Origin: JAEUPI01 sp963814435
GTDB lineage: Bacteria; Pseudomonadota; Gammaproteobacteria; Burkholderiales; Burkholderiaceae_C
NCBI GenBank assembly: GCA_963814435.1
Contig: CAWFCV010000019.1
Span: 62,001-126,000, forward strand
Direction: 5' to 3'
DNA length: 64,000 nucleotides
Translations under genes and position numbers: made by a program
Notes under the pieces: generated by a model
What the model saw: only the letters and a program-made list of their open reading frames with translations
The model's database searches: none
Told to the model about the DNA's origin: nothing
Shown here: in pieces, positions 44,244 through 56,262 of the stretch
Position numbering within the stretch: position 1 is the stretch's first letter
How the letters are laid out: each line of letters begins with the position of its first letter

Positions 44244-45334
44244 GTGGCGTGTTCCTCGAACAGGCCTGCGATGCCGTCATGCGTGGCGCACACCACGCCG
44301 CGCTCGGTGATCAGCGCACTCACCAGCCGCGCCGGCGTCACATCGAAGGCCGGGTTCGCAGCGGTCGTGCCGTCGGCCACCAGCTGCACTTCCACGTTCG
44401 CGCCGTCGCTCGCACGGCCGCTGAGGTGGGTGACCTCGCGCGCGCCGCGTTCCTCGATCGGAATCTCGGCGACACCGTCGTGCAGGCTGCGGTCGAGTGT
44501 GGACAGCGGCATCGCGACATAGAACGGCACCCGGTTGTCGTGCGCGGCCAGTGCCTTGAGGTAGGTGCCGATCTTGTTGGCCACGTCACCGCGCGCGGTG
44601 ACCCGGTCGCAGCCGACGATCACCGCATCGACCTGGCCACGCTGCATCAGGTGGCCGCCCGCGTTGTCGGCGATCACCGTGTGCGGCACACCCTGCTCGC
44701 GCAGCTCGAATGCGGTGAGGCTCGCACCCTGGTTGCGCGGCCGCGTCTCGTCGACCCACACATGGATCGGCAGCCGTTGCGCCTGCGCGCGGTAGATCGG
44801 CGCCAGCGCGGTGCCCCAATCCACCGTGGCCAGCCAGCCGGCGTTGCAATGCGTCAGCAGGTTCAGGGTCTGGCCGGGCCTGCGTGCGGCGATGGCGGCC
44901 AGCACCGCGAGGCCGTGCTCGCCGATGCGGCGGTTGACCGCCACGTCGTCGTCGGCCAACTGCGCGGCGAAGGCCCACGCCGCCGCAGCGCGTTCGGCGG
45001 CGCGGTGTGTGACCAGGTGAGCCAGCATGCGGTCGACGGCCCAGGCCAGGTTCACCGCGGTGGGCCGCGCCGCCTTCAGCGTGCCGGCGGCGGCATCGAG
45101 CGCGGCATCGCTGGCGTCGGCATGCGCCTGCAGCGCGAGACCATAGGCCGCGGTCACGCCGATCAGCGGCGCGCCGCGCACCGTCATCTCGGTGATGGCC
45201 TCGGCCGCGCTGGCCGCACTGGCAATCCGCACCGTCGCCACCCGGTGCGGCAGCACGCGCTGATCGAGCACCGTCACCGCGTCGCCGGCCGGCTCGGGCC
45301 AGATCGTGCGCGTCGGCCTGCCGTTCAGCAGCAT
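44240..45334 (-). CDS. mtnA: S-methyl-5-thioribose-1-phosphate isomerase
   Basis: Isomerises 5-methylthioribose 1-phosphate to the ribulose form. 364 residues. Seen: TEMTVRGAPLIGVTAAYGLA near residue 48, PTAVNLAWAVDRML, LLTHCNAGWLATVDWGTALAPI with the catalytic Cys, VDETRPRNQGASLTAFEL, and the catalytic Asp region VIVGCDRVTARGDVANKIGTY. Sits 16 bases after mtnP in the same direction. Confidence 0.96.
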   Translation of the reverse strand: MLLNGRPTRTIWPEPAGDAVTVLDQRVLPHRVATVRIASAASAAEAITEMTVRGAPLIGVTAAYGLALQAHADASDAALDAAAGTLKAARPTAVNLAWAVDRMLAHLVTHRAAERAAAAWAFAAQLADDDVAVNRRIGEHGLAVLAAIAARRPGQTLNLLTHCNAGWLATVDWGTALAPIYRAQAQRLPIHVWVDETRPRNQGASLTAFELREQGVPHTVIADNAGGHLMQRGQVDAVIVGCDRVTARGDVANKIGTYLKALAAHDNRVPFYVAMPLSTLDRSLHDGVAEIPIEERGAREVTHLSGRASDGANVEVQLVADGTTAANPAFDVTPARLVSALITERGVVCATHDGIAGLFEEHAT

Positions 45335-45350
45335 GGCGGCGGCCCGCCGC

Positions 45351-46214
45351 TCACAGCACGCGGCCGGCGACGCCGCGCAGCTGCTGCAGCAGGGCCGGGT
45401 CGCGCCGCTCGGGCGCGGTGATCAGCGCGTGGTCGAGCGCATGGCGGCAGGCACAGCCGACGCCATGGGTGTCGCGAGCCAGCGCGGGCGCGAGGTCGCT
45501 GACCAGCCGGCGCGCCTGGTTCGCGTTGTCGAGCAGCACCTGGATGATCGCAGTCACGGTGACCGAATCGTGGTCCGGGTGCCAGCAATCGAAGTCGGTG
45601 ACCATCGCCACGCTGGCATAGCAGAGTTCGGCCTCGCGCGCGAGCCGCGCCTCGGGCATGTTCGTCATGCCGACGACGTCGCAGTTCCACGAGCGATACA
45701 GCCGGCTCTCGGCCAGTGACGAGAACTGCGGGCCCTCGATGCAGACGTAGGTGCCGCGGTCGGCGTGCGGCACGCCCGACGCGCGCAGCGCAGCCAACAG
45801 GTGCCGACCGAGACGCGCGCACACCGGGTGCGCCATCGACACGTGCGCCACCAGCCCCGGGCCGAAGAACGACGGCTCGCGCCGCGTGGTGCGGTCGATG
45901 TACTGGTCGACGACGACGAACGTGCCGGGCGGCAGGTCGGCGCGCAGGCTGCCCACCGCACTGACCGACAGCAGGTCGGTGACGTTCAGGCTCTTCAACG
46001 CCGCAATGTTGGCGCGGTAGTTCACGTCCGACGGCGGCAGGCGGTGACCGCGCCCGTGGCGTGGCAGGAAGGCCAGCGCCACGCCGTCGAGCGTGCCGAG
46101 AAACACCTCGTCCGACGGCGCACCCCAGGGCGTGTCCACAGCGACCCAGCGCGTGTCTGTCAGACCCGGCAGGTCGTACACGCCGCTGCCGCCGATGATG
46201 CCGATGCGGTTCAT
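45351..46214 (-). CDS. mtnP: S-methyl-5'-thioadenosine phosphorylase
   Basis: Phosphorolysis of methylthioadenosine to adenine and 5-methylthioribose 1-phosphate. 287 residues from ATG 46214; a ten-codon longer form is not preferred. Seen: IGIIGGSGVYDLPGL, phosphate-binding FLPRHGRGHRLPPSDVNYRAN, CIEGPQFSSLAESRLYR, and VGMTNMPEARLAREAELCYA, typical of MTAP. First gene of mtnP-mtnA-aldolase. Confidence 0.96.
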   Translation of the reverse strand: MNRIGIIGGSGVYDLPGLTDTRWVAVDTPWGAPSDEVFLGTLDGVALAFLPRHGRGHRLPPSDVNYRANIAALKSLNVTDLLSVSAVGSLRADLPPGTFVVVDQYIDRTTRREPSFFGPGLVAHVSMAHPVCARLGRHLLAALRASGVPHADRGTYVCIEGPQFSSLAESRLYRSWNCDVVGMTNMPEARLAREAELCYASVAMVTDFDCWHPDHDSVTVTAIIQVLLDNANQARRLVSDLAPALARDTHGVGCACRHALDHALITAPERRDPALLQQLRGVAGRVL

Positions 46215-46443
46215 GCCGCTATTGTGCGACCGCGCGACGTGCACGGCCGACGCGCGCGCCAGTCACGTCGGTCGGCAGCCCAAATGTGTCCTAGGGATTT
46301 CACCGAGCCCCCACACGCCTCACGATCGGCGGACTCGCCGCAAACGCGCAAGGCGTGGGGCAAGCGACAGATCATGCGGCCAGATGTCGACTTGTCCGTT
46401 TGATCAAATTGTTACGTATTTCTTGCGTTTCAGGAGAAGCATC

Positions 46444-48084
46444 ATGGCAGGACATGGATCGAGGCCGCTGCGCGGTCTGGAAAGCACGTCGCAGTCGAGT
46501 ATTCAGACGGCGAAGTTCGGCCGCATGTTTCGCTGGCTCGAGCCCGCCTTCCCCGCCAACGGCCCGGCGGACGAGACGGCCATCGCGGACTTGATGAAAG
46601 ACCTGGCCGGTCTGATGGTGACCAGCGAGTTCGCCGACAACATCGAGAAGGACGGCAGCAAGCCCACCTCCACCCCCGACACCCCGATCACCGAGGCGGA
46701 GCCCGCTGACGAAAACCCTAAGATCCCGGCCGGTTACACCTACCTTGGCCAGTTCATCGACCACGACATCACGTTCGACCCGGTGTCGTCGCTGCAACGG
46801 CAGAACGATCCGGATGCGCTCGAGGACTTCCGTACGCCACGACTCGATCTGGACTGCCTGTACGGCCGCGGCCCCGCTGACCAGCCCTACCTGTACGCCA
46901 GGCCCGCGCGCGCCAAGTTCATCCTCGGGGCCAACCGAGGCGTGGCCGGCATGGACCGGCCGGACCTGCATCGCTCGGCCGACGGCACCGCGCTGATCGG
47001 TGACAAGCGCAACGACGAGAACAAGATCGTCGCGCAGATTCAGGCGTTGTTCCTCAAGTTCCACAACAAGGTCCACGATCTGCTCGCGCCTCGCTTCGGC
47101 CCGGGCGAGGCGCAGGCGCAGTTCCTCGAGGCGCAGCGCATCGTGCGCTGGTGCTACCAGTGGATCGTGCTCAACGACTTTCTGCCCCGGGTGTGCGACA
47201 AGCAGATCGTCAAGCAGTTGATGCCGGCACCGGGACACCGCGGTCCGCAGCTGCAGTTCTACGCGCCACACGGCGGCGATTCGTTCATTCCTGTGGAGTT
47301 CTCGGTGGCCGCGTACCGCTTCGGCCATTCGATGGTGCGGCCGAGCTATGCGCTGAACGACGAGGCCCGAAGCACCGCGAAGTTCAAGCTCGGCAACAAG
47401 TCGTTCGACTTCGCGCGGATCCCGATCTTCGTGGCCCAGGCCAGCGCATCGACCGACGCGATGAACGGCTTCGGCGAGTTCGCGCCGCAACTGCCGCCGA
47501 AGTGGGGCATCGACTGGGCATTCTTCTTCGGCAAGCTCGGCACCGCGAAGGCCGGAGCCAGGCAGGTACCGCAGCCGAGCTACCGCATCGACACGTCACT
47601 CGTCGATCCGTTGGGTGACCTGCCGGAGTTCGCCGCGGCGGGTGTGCCCTCACCGTTCGCATCGCTGGCGTTTCGCAATCTGCAGCGCAGCGTGAGCTTG
47701 GGCCTGCCCTCGGGCCAGAACGTGGCGCGCATGATGGGTGTCAAGGCGGTGCTCAGCGACGAGCAGCTCTGGTCGGTGAAGAACGAGGAGGAAACCCTGC
47801 AACCCTGGCCGGAAGGCAATGTGTTCTTCCAGGCTCATAAGCGCCGGCTCGAGGGCACCGCACCGCTGTGGTTCTACATCCTCAAGGAGGCCGAGGTCAT
47901 GCACCACGGCCACCACCTGGGCGAGGTGGGCAGCCGCATCGTGGCCGAGACCTTGATCGGCCTGGCGTGGAACGACCACTACTCGTATCTGTTCCAGGTG
48001 CCGCGCTGGACGCCGGCCGACGAGAAGATCGCCGGGTTGGGCGGGAACCTCGACATGCTGGAGCTGACCCGCTTCGTCGGCTGA
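46444..48084 (+). CDS. Animal-type haem peroxidase (peroxidase-cyclooxygenase superfamily)
   Basis: 546 residues. Seen: the distal-His and calcium region YLGQFIDHDITFDP, DLDCLYGRGPADQPYLY, the conserved QALFLKFHNKVHDLL, the proximal His in YRFGHSMVRPSYAL, and IGLAWNDHYSYLF near the end. No signal peptide is visible, so it may act in the cytoplasm or leave by another route. Role could be oxidative halogenation, fatty-acid oxidation or defence; none can be chosen. The leader (46370-46440) is markedly AT-rich, and a strong AGGAG ribosome site precedes ATG 46444. Confidence 0.88.
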   Translation: MAGHGSRPLRGLESTSQSSIQTAKFGRMFRWLEPAFPANGPADETAIADLMKDLAGLMVTSEFADNIEKDGSKPTSTPDTPITEAEPADENPKIPAGYTYLGQFIDHDITFDPVSSLQRQNDPDALEDFRTPRLDLDCLYGRGPADQPYLYARPARAKFILGANRGVAGMDRPDLHRSADGTALIGDKRNDENKIVAQIQALFLKFHNKVHDLLAPRFGPGEAQAQFLEAQRIVRWCYQWIVLNDFLPRVCDKQIVKQLMPAPGHRGPQLQFYAPHGGDSFIPVEFSVAAYRFGHSMVRPSYALNDEARSTAKFKLGNKSFDFARIPIFVAQASASTDAMNGFGEFAPQLPPKWGIDWAFFFGKLGTAKAGARQVPQPSYRIDTSLVDPLGDLPEFAAAGVPSPFASLAFRNLQRSVSLGLPSGQNVARMMGVKAVLSDEQLWSVKNEEETLQPWPEGNVFFQAHKRRLEGTAPLWFYILKEAEVMHHGHHLGEVGSRIVAETLIGLAWNDHYSYLFQVPRWTPADEKIAGLGGNLDMLELTRFVG

Positions 48085-48139
48085 GGCCCGCCGCCGCGCC
48101 AGCGACGCGCCGACGGACGCGTCGCCGCGCAGCGTCGAC

Positions 48140-49321
48140 TCACGATCCGAGGCCCAGCTGCCGCGCCGCCAGGTCCTTCATGATCTCCTCCGATCCGCCG
48201 CCGATCATCATCACCTTGACCTCGCGGTACAGGCGCTCGCTCTTGGTGCCGCGCATGAAGCCCATGCCGCCGAGGATCTGCACCGCCTGGTCGGCGCAGA
48301 ACTGCATCGCCTGCGTGGCCAGCACCTTGGCCATGCAGGTGCGCGCCACCAGATCGTCGCGCGAGCCCAGGCCGCTGCTGCAGGCGAAAGGCGAGGTCGT
48401 AGACCAGCGCGCGCGCGGCCTCGATGCGCGCGACCATGTCCACGAGCTTGTGGCGGATCACCTGCCGTTCGGACCAGCGCCGCACCGAAGGTCTTGCGCT
48501 CGCGCGCCCAGGCCAGCGCCTCATCGGCGCAGGCCTGCGGCGTAGCTGCAGGCCATCGCCGCCATCATCAGCCGCTCGTGGTTGAAGTTGTGCATGATGG
48601 CCTTGAAGCCCTCGCCCTCGGCGCCGACCAGGTTGGCCACCGGCACGCGGCAGTGGTCGAAATGCAGGTGCGCGGTGTCGCTGCTCCACCAGCCCATCTT
48701 CTTCAGCTCGCTGCGCGTCAGCCCCGGCGTGTCGCCGTCGATCACCAGCAGCGACACGCCGCCCGGACCCTTGTTGGCCGGGTCGGTGCGCACGGCCACG
48801 GTGAGGAAGTCGGCGCGCATGCCCGAGGTGATGAAGGTCTTCTCGCCGGTCACGACGTAGTGCTCGCCGTCGCGCACCGCAGTGGTCTTCAGCGCCGCCA
48901 CGTCCGAGCCGCCGCCCGGCTCGGTGATGGCGAGCGCGGCGATCTTGTCGCCAGCCAGCACCGGCGGCACGACGCGCCGCTTCAGCGCGTCGCTGCCGTG
49001 CGCGATCACCGGCGGCAATGCGATGCCGTGCGAGCCCAGGCTCGCCTGCACGCCGCCACAGCCGGCGCGGGCGATTTCCTCGGCGGCAGCGATGCGTCAT
49101 GAAGATGTCGGCCGGCGTGCCGCCCAGCGCCTCGGGGTAGCCGATGCCGGTCAAGCCCAGCGCCGCGGCCTTGCGGTACAGCTCGCGCGGAAACGTGCCC
49201 GACTTCGTCCCAGGCGTTGACGTGCGGCGCGATCTCGCGCTCGACGAAGGCGCGCACCGTGCGCGCGAAACGCCTCGTGTTCGGGGCCGAAGTACTCGGG
49301 ACGGGGCGGCAGGTTGAACAT
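48140..49321 (-). CDS. Acyl-CoA dehydrogenase, frame broken several times
   Basis: About 390 residues. Seen in pieces: AFVEREIAPHVNAWDEVG, GLTGIGYPEALGGTPADIFM, ALAITEPGGGSDVAALKT, YVVTGEKTFITSGMRAD, MGWWSSDTAHLHFDHCRVP, MHNFNHERLMMAAMA, ERQVIRHKLVDMVARI and the C-terminal QILGGMGFMRGTKSERLYRE with the Glu-containing MIGGGSEEIMKDL. Surplus bases near 49265, 49200, 49098, 48540, 48485 and 48390, each at a third codon position. Probably a short- or medium-chain/branched acyl-CoA enzyme. Divergent from serC. Confidence 0.9.
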
Positions 49322-49340
49322 GGGGCAAACGCAGGTTATC

Positions 49341-49393
49341 GAATGTTCGGTATTCTTGCGCCCTTTCGGTCGCCGCGACCGCGCCGAACATTC
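49341..49393. promoter_or_regulatory. Spaced perfect inverted repeat before serC
   Basis: GAATGTTCGG (49341-49350) and CCGAACATTC (49384-49393) are perfect inverted copies whose centres are 43 bases (about four helix turns) apart, ending just before the serC ribosome site. Could be paired operator half-sites or an mRNA stem. No binding protein is known from the sequence. Confidence 0.45.
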
Positions 49394-49408
49394 CCGGGGG
49401 AAATACCG

Positions 49409-50488
49409 ATGACTCGCGTATTCAACTTCAGCGCCGGCCCGGCCGCGCTGCCCGAGCCGGTGCTGCGCCAGGCCGCCGACGAGATGCTCGACTGGCACGG
49501 CTCGGGCATGTCGGTGATGGAGATGAGCCACCGCGGCAAGGAGTTCATCGCCATCCATGCCGAGGCCGAGACGCTGCTGCGCGAGCTGCTCGGCATGCCG
49601 GCCAACTACAAGGTGCTGTTCATGCAGGGCGGCGCGATCGGCGAGAACGCCATCGTGCCGATGAACATGCTGCGCGGCAAGACCAAGGCCGACTACATCG
49701 ACACCGGCGAATGGTCGAAGAAGTCGATCAAGGAGGCGCAGAAGTACTGCGCCGTCAACGTCGCGGCCAGCGCCAAGGACAGCGGCTACACCCGCATCCC
49801 GCCGCGCAACGGCTGGAAGCTCGACCCCGACGCGGCCTACGTGCACATCTGCGCCAACGAGACCATCGGCGGCGTCGAATACCACTGGACGCCCGACGTC
49901 GGCGACGTGCCGCTGGTGGCCGACATGTCGAGCAACATCCTGTCGCGGCCGATCGACGTGTCGAAGTACGGCCTGATCTACGGCGGCGCGCAGAAGAACA
50001 TCGGCCCGGCCGGCCTGACGATCGTGATCGTGCGCGACGACCTGATCGGCCAGGCGCACCCGATCACGCCGTCGGCCTTCGACTACAAGCAGCAGGCCGA
50101 CAACGACTCGATGCTCAACACGCCGCCGACCTACGCGATCTACATCGCCGGGCTGGTGTTCAAGTGGATCAAGGCGCAGGGCGGCCTGGCCGCGATGGAG
50201 GCGCACAACCGCAAGAAGGCGGCGGTGCTGTACGACTACCTGGACCAGTCGAAGTTCTTCAAGAGCCCGGTGGCCCGGGAGGACCGCTCGCTGATGAACG
50301 TGCCGTTCAAGCTGCGCGACGAGACGCTCGACGAAGCCTTCCTGAAGGGCGCGCAGGCGCGCGGCATGGTGCAGCTGAAGGGCCACCGCTCGGTGGGCGG
50401 CATGCGCGCGTCGATCTACAACGCGATGCCGATCGACGGCGTGCGCGCGCTGGTGGCCTACATGGAGTTCGAGGCCCAGCATGGCTAA
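49409..50488 (+). CDS. serC: Phosphoserine aminotransferase
   Basis: PLP enzyme converting 3-phosphohydroxypyruvate to phosphoserine (and a step of pyridoxine synthesis). 359 residues. Seen: FNFSAGPAALPEPVL at the N-terminus, MEMSHRGKEF, MQGGAIGENAIVPMN, ANETIGGVEY, and the PLP lysine in YGLIYGGAQKNIGPAGLTI. C-terminal KGHRSVGGMRASIYNAMP is typical. Overlaps serA by eight bases, giving the two steps of serine synthesis in one message. Confidence 0.97.
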   Translation: MTRVFNFSAGPAALPEPVLRQAADEMLDWHGSGMSVMEMSHRGKEFIAIHAEAETLLRELLGMPANYKVLFMQGGAIGENAIVPMNMLRGKTKADYIDTGEWSKKSIKEAQKYCAVNVAASAKDSGYTRIPPRNGWKLDPDAAYVHICANETIGGVEYHWTPDVGDVPLVADMSSNILSRPIDVSKYGLIYGGAQKNIGPAGLTIVIVRDDLIGQAHPITPSAFDYKQQADNDSMLNTPPTYAIYIAGLVFKWIKAQGGLAAMEAHNRKKAAVLYDYLDQSKFFKSPVAREDRSLMNVPFKLRDETLDEAFLKGAQARGMVQLKGHRSVGGMRASIYNAMPIDGVRALVAYMEFEAQHG

Positions 50489-51670
50489 TCCAACGCCGAT
50501 CCTGGTGCTGAACCAGATCTCGGCCAGCGGCCTGTCGAGGCTGCCGGCCGAGCTCTACCGCGTCGGCAAGGACGTCGCCGAGCCGGTCGCGGTGCTGGTG
50601 CGCTCGGCCGACCTGCACAAGCTGAGCATTCCCGCCAGCGTGCGGGCGATCGCGCGCGCCGGCGCCGGCACCAACAACATCCCGGTGCCGCTGATGAGCG
50701 CGCGCGGCGTGCCGGTGTTCAACGCGCCCGGCGCCAACGCCAACGCGGTGAAGGAGCTGGTGCTCGCCGGCATGCTGATGGCCGCGCGCAACCTCGCGCC
50801 GGCGCTGCGCTTCGTCGACGCGCTCGACCCTTCGGCGGCCGATCTCGAGGCGAAGGTCGAAGACGGCAAGAAGGCCTTCGCCGGCTACGAGCTCGCGGCG
50901 CAGACGCTGGGCATCATCGGCCTGGGCAAGATCGGCTGCCTGGTGGCCGATGCCGCGATCAAGCTCGGCATGCACGTGCTCGGCTACGACCCCGAGATCA
51001 CCGTCGATGCCGCCTGGAGCCTGCCGTCGCAGGTGAAGAAGGCCGGCAGCGTGAACGAGGTGCTGCAAGTCGGCCCAGTTCGTGTCGCTGCACGTGCCGC
51101 TGGTGCCGGCCACGCGCCACCTGGTGAACGAGGCCAACATCGGCCTGATGCGTCCGGGCGCCGTGCTGCTGAACTTCTCGCGCGAAGGCGTGGTCAGCGA
51201 CGCCGCGGTGGTCGAGGCGCCTGGCCGCCAGGCGGCTGGGCCAGTACGTGTGCGACTTTCCGGCTGCGGCGCTGCACGCGCAGCCCGGCGTGATCGCGCT
51301 GCCGCACCTGGGCGCCAGCACGCGCGAGGCCGAGGAGAACTGCGCCATCATGGTCGTCGACCAGCTGCGCGACTACCTCGAACACGGCAACGTGATCAAT
51401 GCGGTGAACTTCCCCGCGGTGTCGATGCCGCGCGAATCGGCCTACCGCGTGGCGATCGCCAACGCCAACGTGCCCAACATGCTGGGGCAGATCTCCACCG
51501 CGATGGCGCGTGGCGGGCTGAACATCCACAACATGGTGAACAAGTCGCGCGGCGAGATGGCCTACACGCTCGTCGACATCGACAGCCCGGTCGGCGAGTC
51601 GGTGCTGACGAGCTTTCGCGCCATCACCGGCGTGCTGGCGGTGCGCTACCTGCCAGCGCCGAACGCGTGA
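50481..51670 (+). CDS. serA: D-3-phosphoglycerate dehydrogenase, frame broken twice
   Basis: NAD-dependent first step of serine biosynthesis; about 395 residues with a C-terminal ACT domain. Seen: RAGAGTNNIPVPLMSARGVPVFNAPGAN, NAD motif TLGIIGLGKIGCLVADAA, LHVPLVPATRHLVN, LNFSREGVV with catalytic Arg/Glu context, PHLGASTREAEENCA (catalytic His), then ACT-like VPNMLGQISTAMARGGLNI. Surplus bases near 51069 (CTG/CTC) and 51225 (GCG/GCC) break the frame. The ACT domain implies possible serine feedback. Confidence 0.94.
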
Positions 51671-51792
51671 TCCCGAGCCCGGCTCGGCGAACGCCTCCGT
51701 GAGCGGCATCGCGATCGGCCAATTGCGGCCGATCGCGACCGGCTCCGCCGTTCGGTCTGCGGATTGGGCGCAGACGTTTGACGACCGAGCAA

Positions 51793-51867
51793 GCAACGCG
51801 GCAGGGCGAGGGCCGGGCTCCTCATGCGTCCCTAAATCGTCGCCCGGCCCTCGCCCTGCCGCGTTGC
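51793..51867 (-). repeat. Large hairpin element A (26-base perfect stem, conserved loop)
   Basis: Arms 51793-51818 and 51842-51867 are perfectly complementary over 26 bases; the 23-base loop on the minus strand contains CGATTTAGGGACGCATGAG, identical to the loop of element B on the plus strand. Stem sequence is unrelated to that of element B. Could be a structured RNA, a palindromic mobile element or a protein-binding DNA cruciform. Confidence 0.85.
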
Positions 51868-51922
51868 CAGTGAGGTCACAGCGGTGCAAAGGTCGCGCGC
51901 GCGTGGGCCGCCGCGGTGGTTC

Positions 51923-52003
51923 GGGCGCAGCCGCGGGTGGGCGGCCGACGGGGCGATTTAGGGACGCATGAGCCCCGGCGGTTGCCCGCCCGCGGCTACG
52001 CCC
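51923..52003 (+). repeat. Large hairpin element B (31-base stem, conserved loop)
   Basis: Arms 51923-51953 and 51973-52003 pair over 31 positions: 26 Watson-Crick, three G-T and two mismatches. Read on the plus strand the three odd pairs are G-U wobbles, which would be A-C mismatches on the other strand, so the plus-strand transcript folds better. Loop 51954-51972 is the same 19 bases as in element A. Confidence 0.85.
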
Positions 52004-52209
52004 TCGCTCGATCGCCGAATGTGCGGTCTCACGGCAGGCGAACCGCCGGCCAAGCCCAAAAGGGTCCACAAGTCCCGTCAACGCCCCCGCCTCCAAGACG
52101 CGCGAACCCTGGGGGCCGGCGGATGATTGGGATTCACCGCACGCCATCGCGACGGCAGGCGTTTTCGCTGACAGAATGCCCGCTGACCCTCGCCTCGGAG
52201 CCCCGCGCC

Positions 52210-54956
<2,747 letters not shown>

Positions 54957-54960
<4 letters not shown>

Positions 54961-56132
54961 CGCGAGTCGCCATCGTCGGTGGCGGCGCCGTCGGTTGTGC
55001 CTGCGCGATGTTCCTGCGCCGGCTCGACCGCGCGGTCGAGGTCGAGGTGATCGAGCCCGATCCCGCGCTCACCTGGGCGTCGTCGGCGCGCTCGGCGGCG
55101 TCGATCCGGCAGCAGTTTTCCAACGAACTGAACGTGCGCCTGTCGCAGTTCGGCCTGCAGGTGCTGCGCGAGCCCGGGCCGTGGCTCTCGGTCGGCGGCG
55201 AGCCGCCCGACCTGGGCTTCGTCGAATCGGGCTACCTGTTCGTTGCCACCACGGCGGCGGGCGCCGGCGTGCTGCGCGAGAGCCATGCGGTGCAACGCGC
55301 GGCCGATGCGCCGGTCGTGCTGCTGGGGGCCGAGGCCCTGGCAAGGCGCTTCCCGTGGCTGCGCTGCGACGATGTGGCGCTGGCCAGCCTGGGTGAACGC
55401 GGCGAAGGCTGGTTCGACGGCGAGGCCTTTGCGCGTGCGTTGGCGCGCCAGGCGAGAGCATTGGGCGCGCGCTGGCACACGGCGCGGGTCACGGGGTTTG
55501 AACGCGACGACGCGTCGCTGCGCTCGGCGCGGCTGGCCGACGGCAGCCACGTCGACGCCGACTGCTTCGTGCTGGCCGCCGGCGCATGGTCGCACGCGGT
55601 GGGTGCGCTCGCCGGTGTCGACGTGCCGGTGTTCGGCCGGCGCCGCACGGTGTTCGTGTTCGGCTGCCCCAAGGCGCTGCCGCGCACGCCACTGGTCGTC
55701 GACCCCGCCGGCGTGTGGTTCCGCAGCGAGGGCTCGGGCTTCATCGGCGGCTGGTCGCCCGCCGCGCTCGACGACGACCTTGACGACCTGCCGCTCGATC
55801 AGCCCGATCTGGCCCAGTTCGAGGATCGCCTGTGGCCAGCGCTCGCGCACCGCGTGCCGGCCTTCGAGGCGCTGCGCCGCCTGCGCGCCTGGGATGGCTA
55901 CTACGAGGTGCATCCGCTCGACCACAACGCGCTGGTCGGCCCGCACCCGCACTGCACGAACCTGTTGCTGGCCTGCGGCTTCTCGGGGCACGGCCTGCAG
56001 CACGCCGCCGGCGTGGGCCGTGGCATGGCGGAGTGGATCGTGCACGGGCGGTACACGAGCCTCGACCTGTCGCCACTGTCGGTGGAGCGCGTGGCCGCCG
56101 GGCGCGCGTTCGTCGAACGCGCGATCATCTGA
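54957..56132 (+). CDS. FAD-dependent oxidoreductase of the DAO (D-amino acid/sarcosine oxidase-like) family
   Basis: 391 residues from GTG 54957, overlapping the acnA stop (GTGA). Seen: dinucleotide motif VAIVGGGAVGCACAMFL, SSARSAASIRQQFSNELNVRLSQFG, which is typical of FOXRED1-like proteins, FGCPKALPRTPLVVDPAGVWFRSEG, and C-terminal DHNALVGPHPHCTNLLLACGFSGHGLQHA. Amine or amino-acid substrate unknown. No frame errors. Confidence 0.87.
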
Positions 56133-56167
56133 AGACCGTCCACGGCTGCGGCACACTGCAACGTGTC

Positions 56168-56247
56168 AGCGGCCAGTCGCCGCCGGGCCGCCCCGAGGCG
56201 ACGATGCCCCCTCGGGGGGCCGGCGCCGCAGGCGCCTTGGGGCCGTA
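56168..56247. repeat. Palindromic repeat copy R6
   Basis: GATGCCCCCTCGGGGGGC core followed by CGGCGCCGCAGGCGCC, between the FAD oxidoreductase stop and the crotonase ribosome site (AAGGAG). Same family as R1-R7. Confidence 0.8.
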
Positions 56248-56262
56248 AGAAAGGAGTCCACC

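Larger units (their letters stand above)
51671..52209. other. 540-base non-coding, strongly structured region between serA and acnA
   Basis: No convincing gene. It holds four clear hairpins: 51711-51736 (perfect 10-base arms, loop AATTGC; possible serA terminator but no T-run), 51755-51775 (GTCTGCG/CGCAGAC), and the two large elements described separately. The last 200 bases before acnA show no strong structure; the acnA ribosome site (GGAG) is at about 52196. Confidence 0.7.

Noticed and set aside
51711..51736. Rho-independent terminator after serA
   Set aside because: The 10-base stem is strong but no T-run follows, so I only note it as a hairpin.
51916..52209. N-terminal extension of acnA through the hairpin region
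   Set aside because: Low-complexity translation, crosses element B; ATG 52210 has a ribosome site and matches the family N-terminus.
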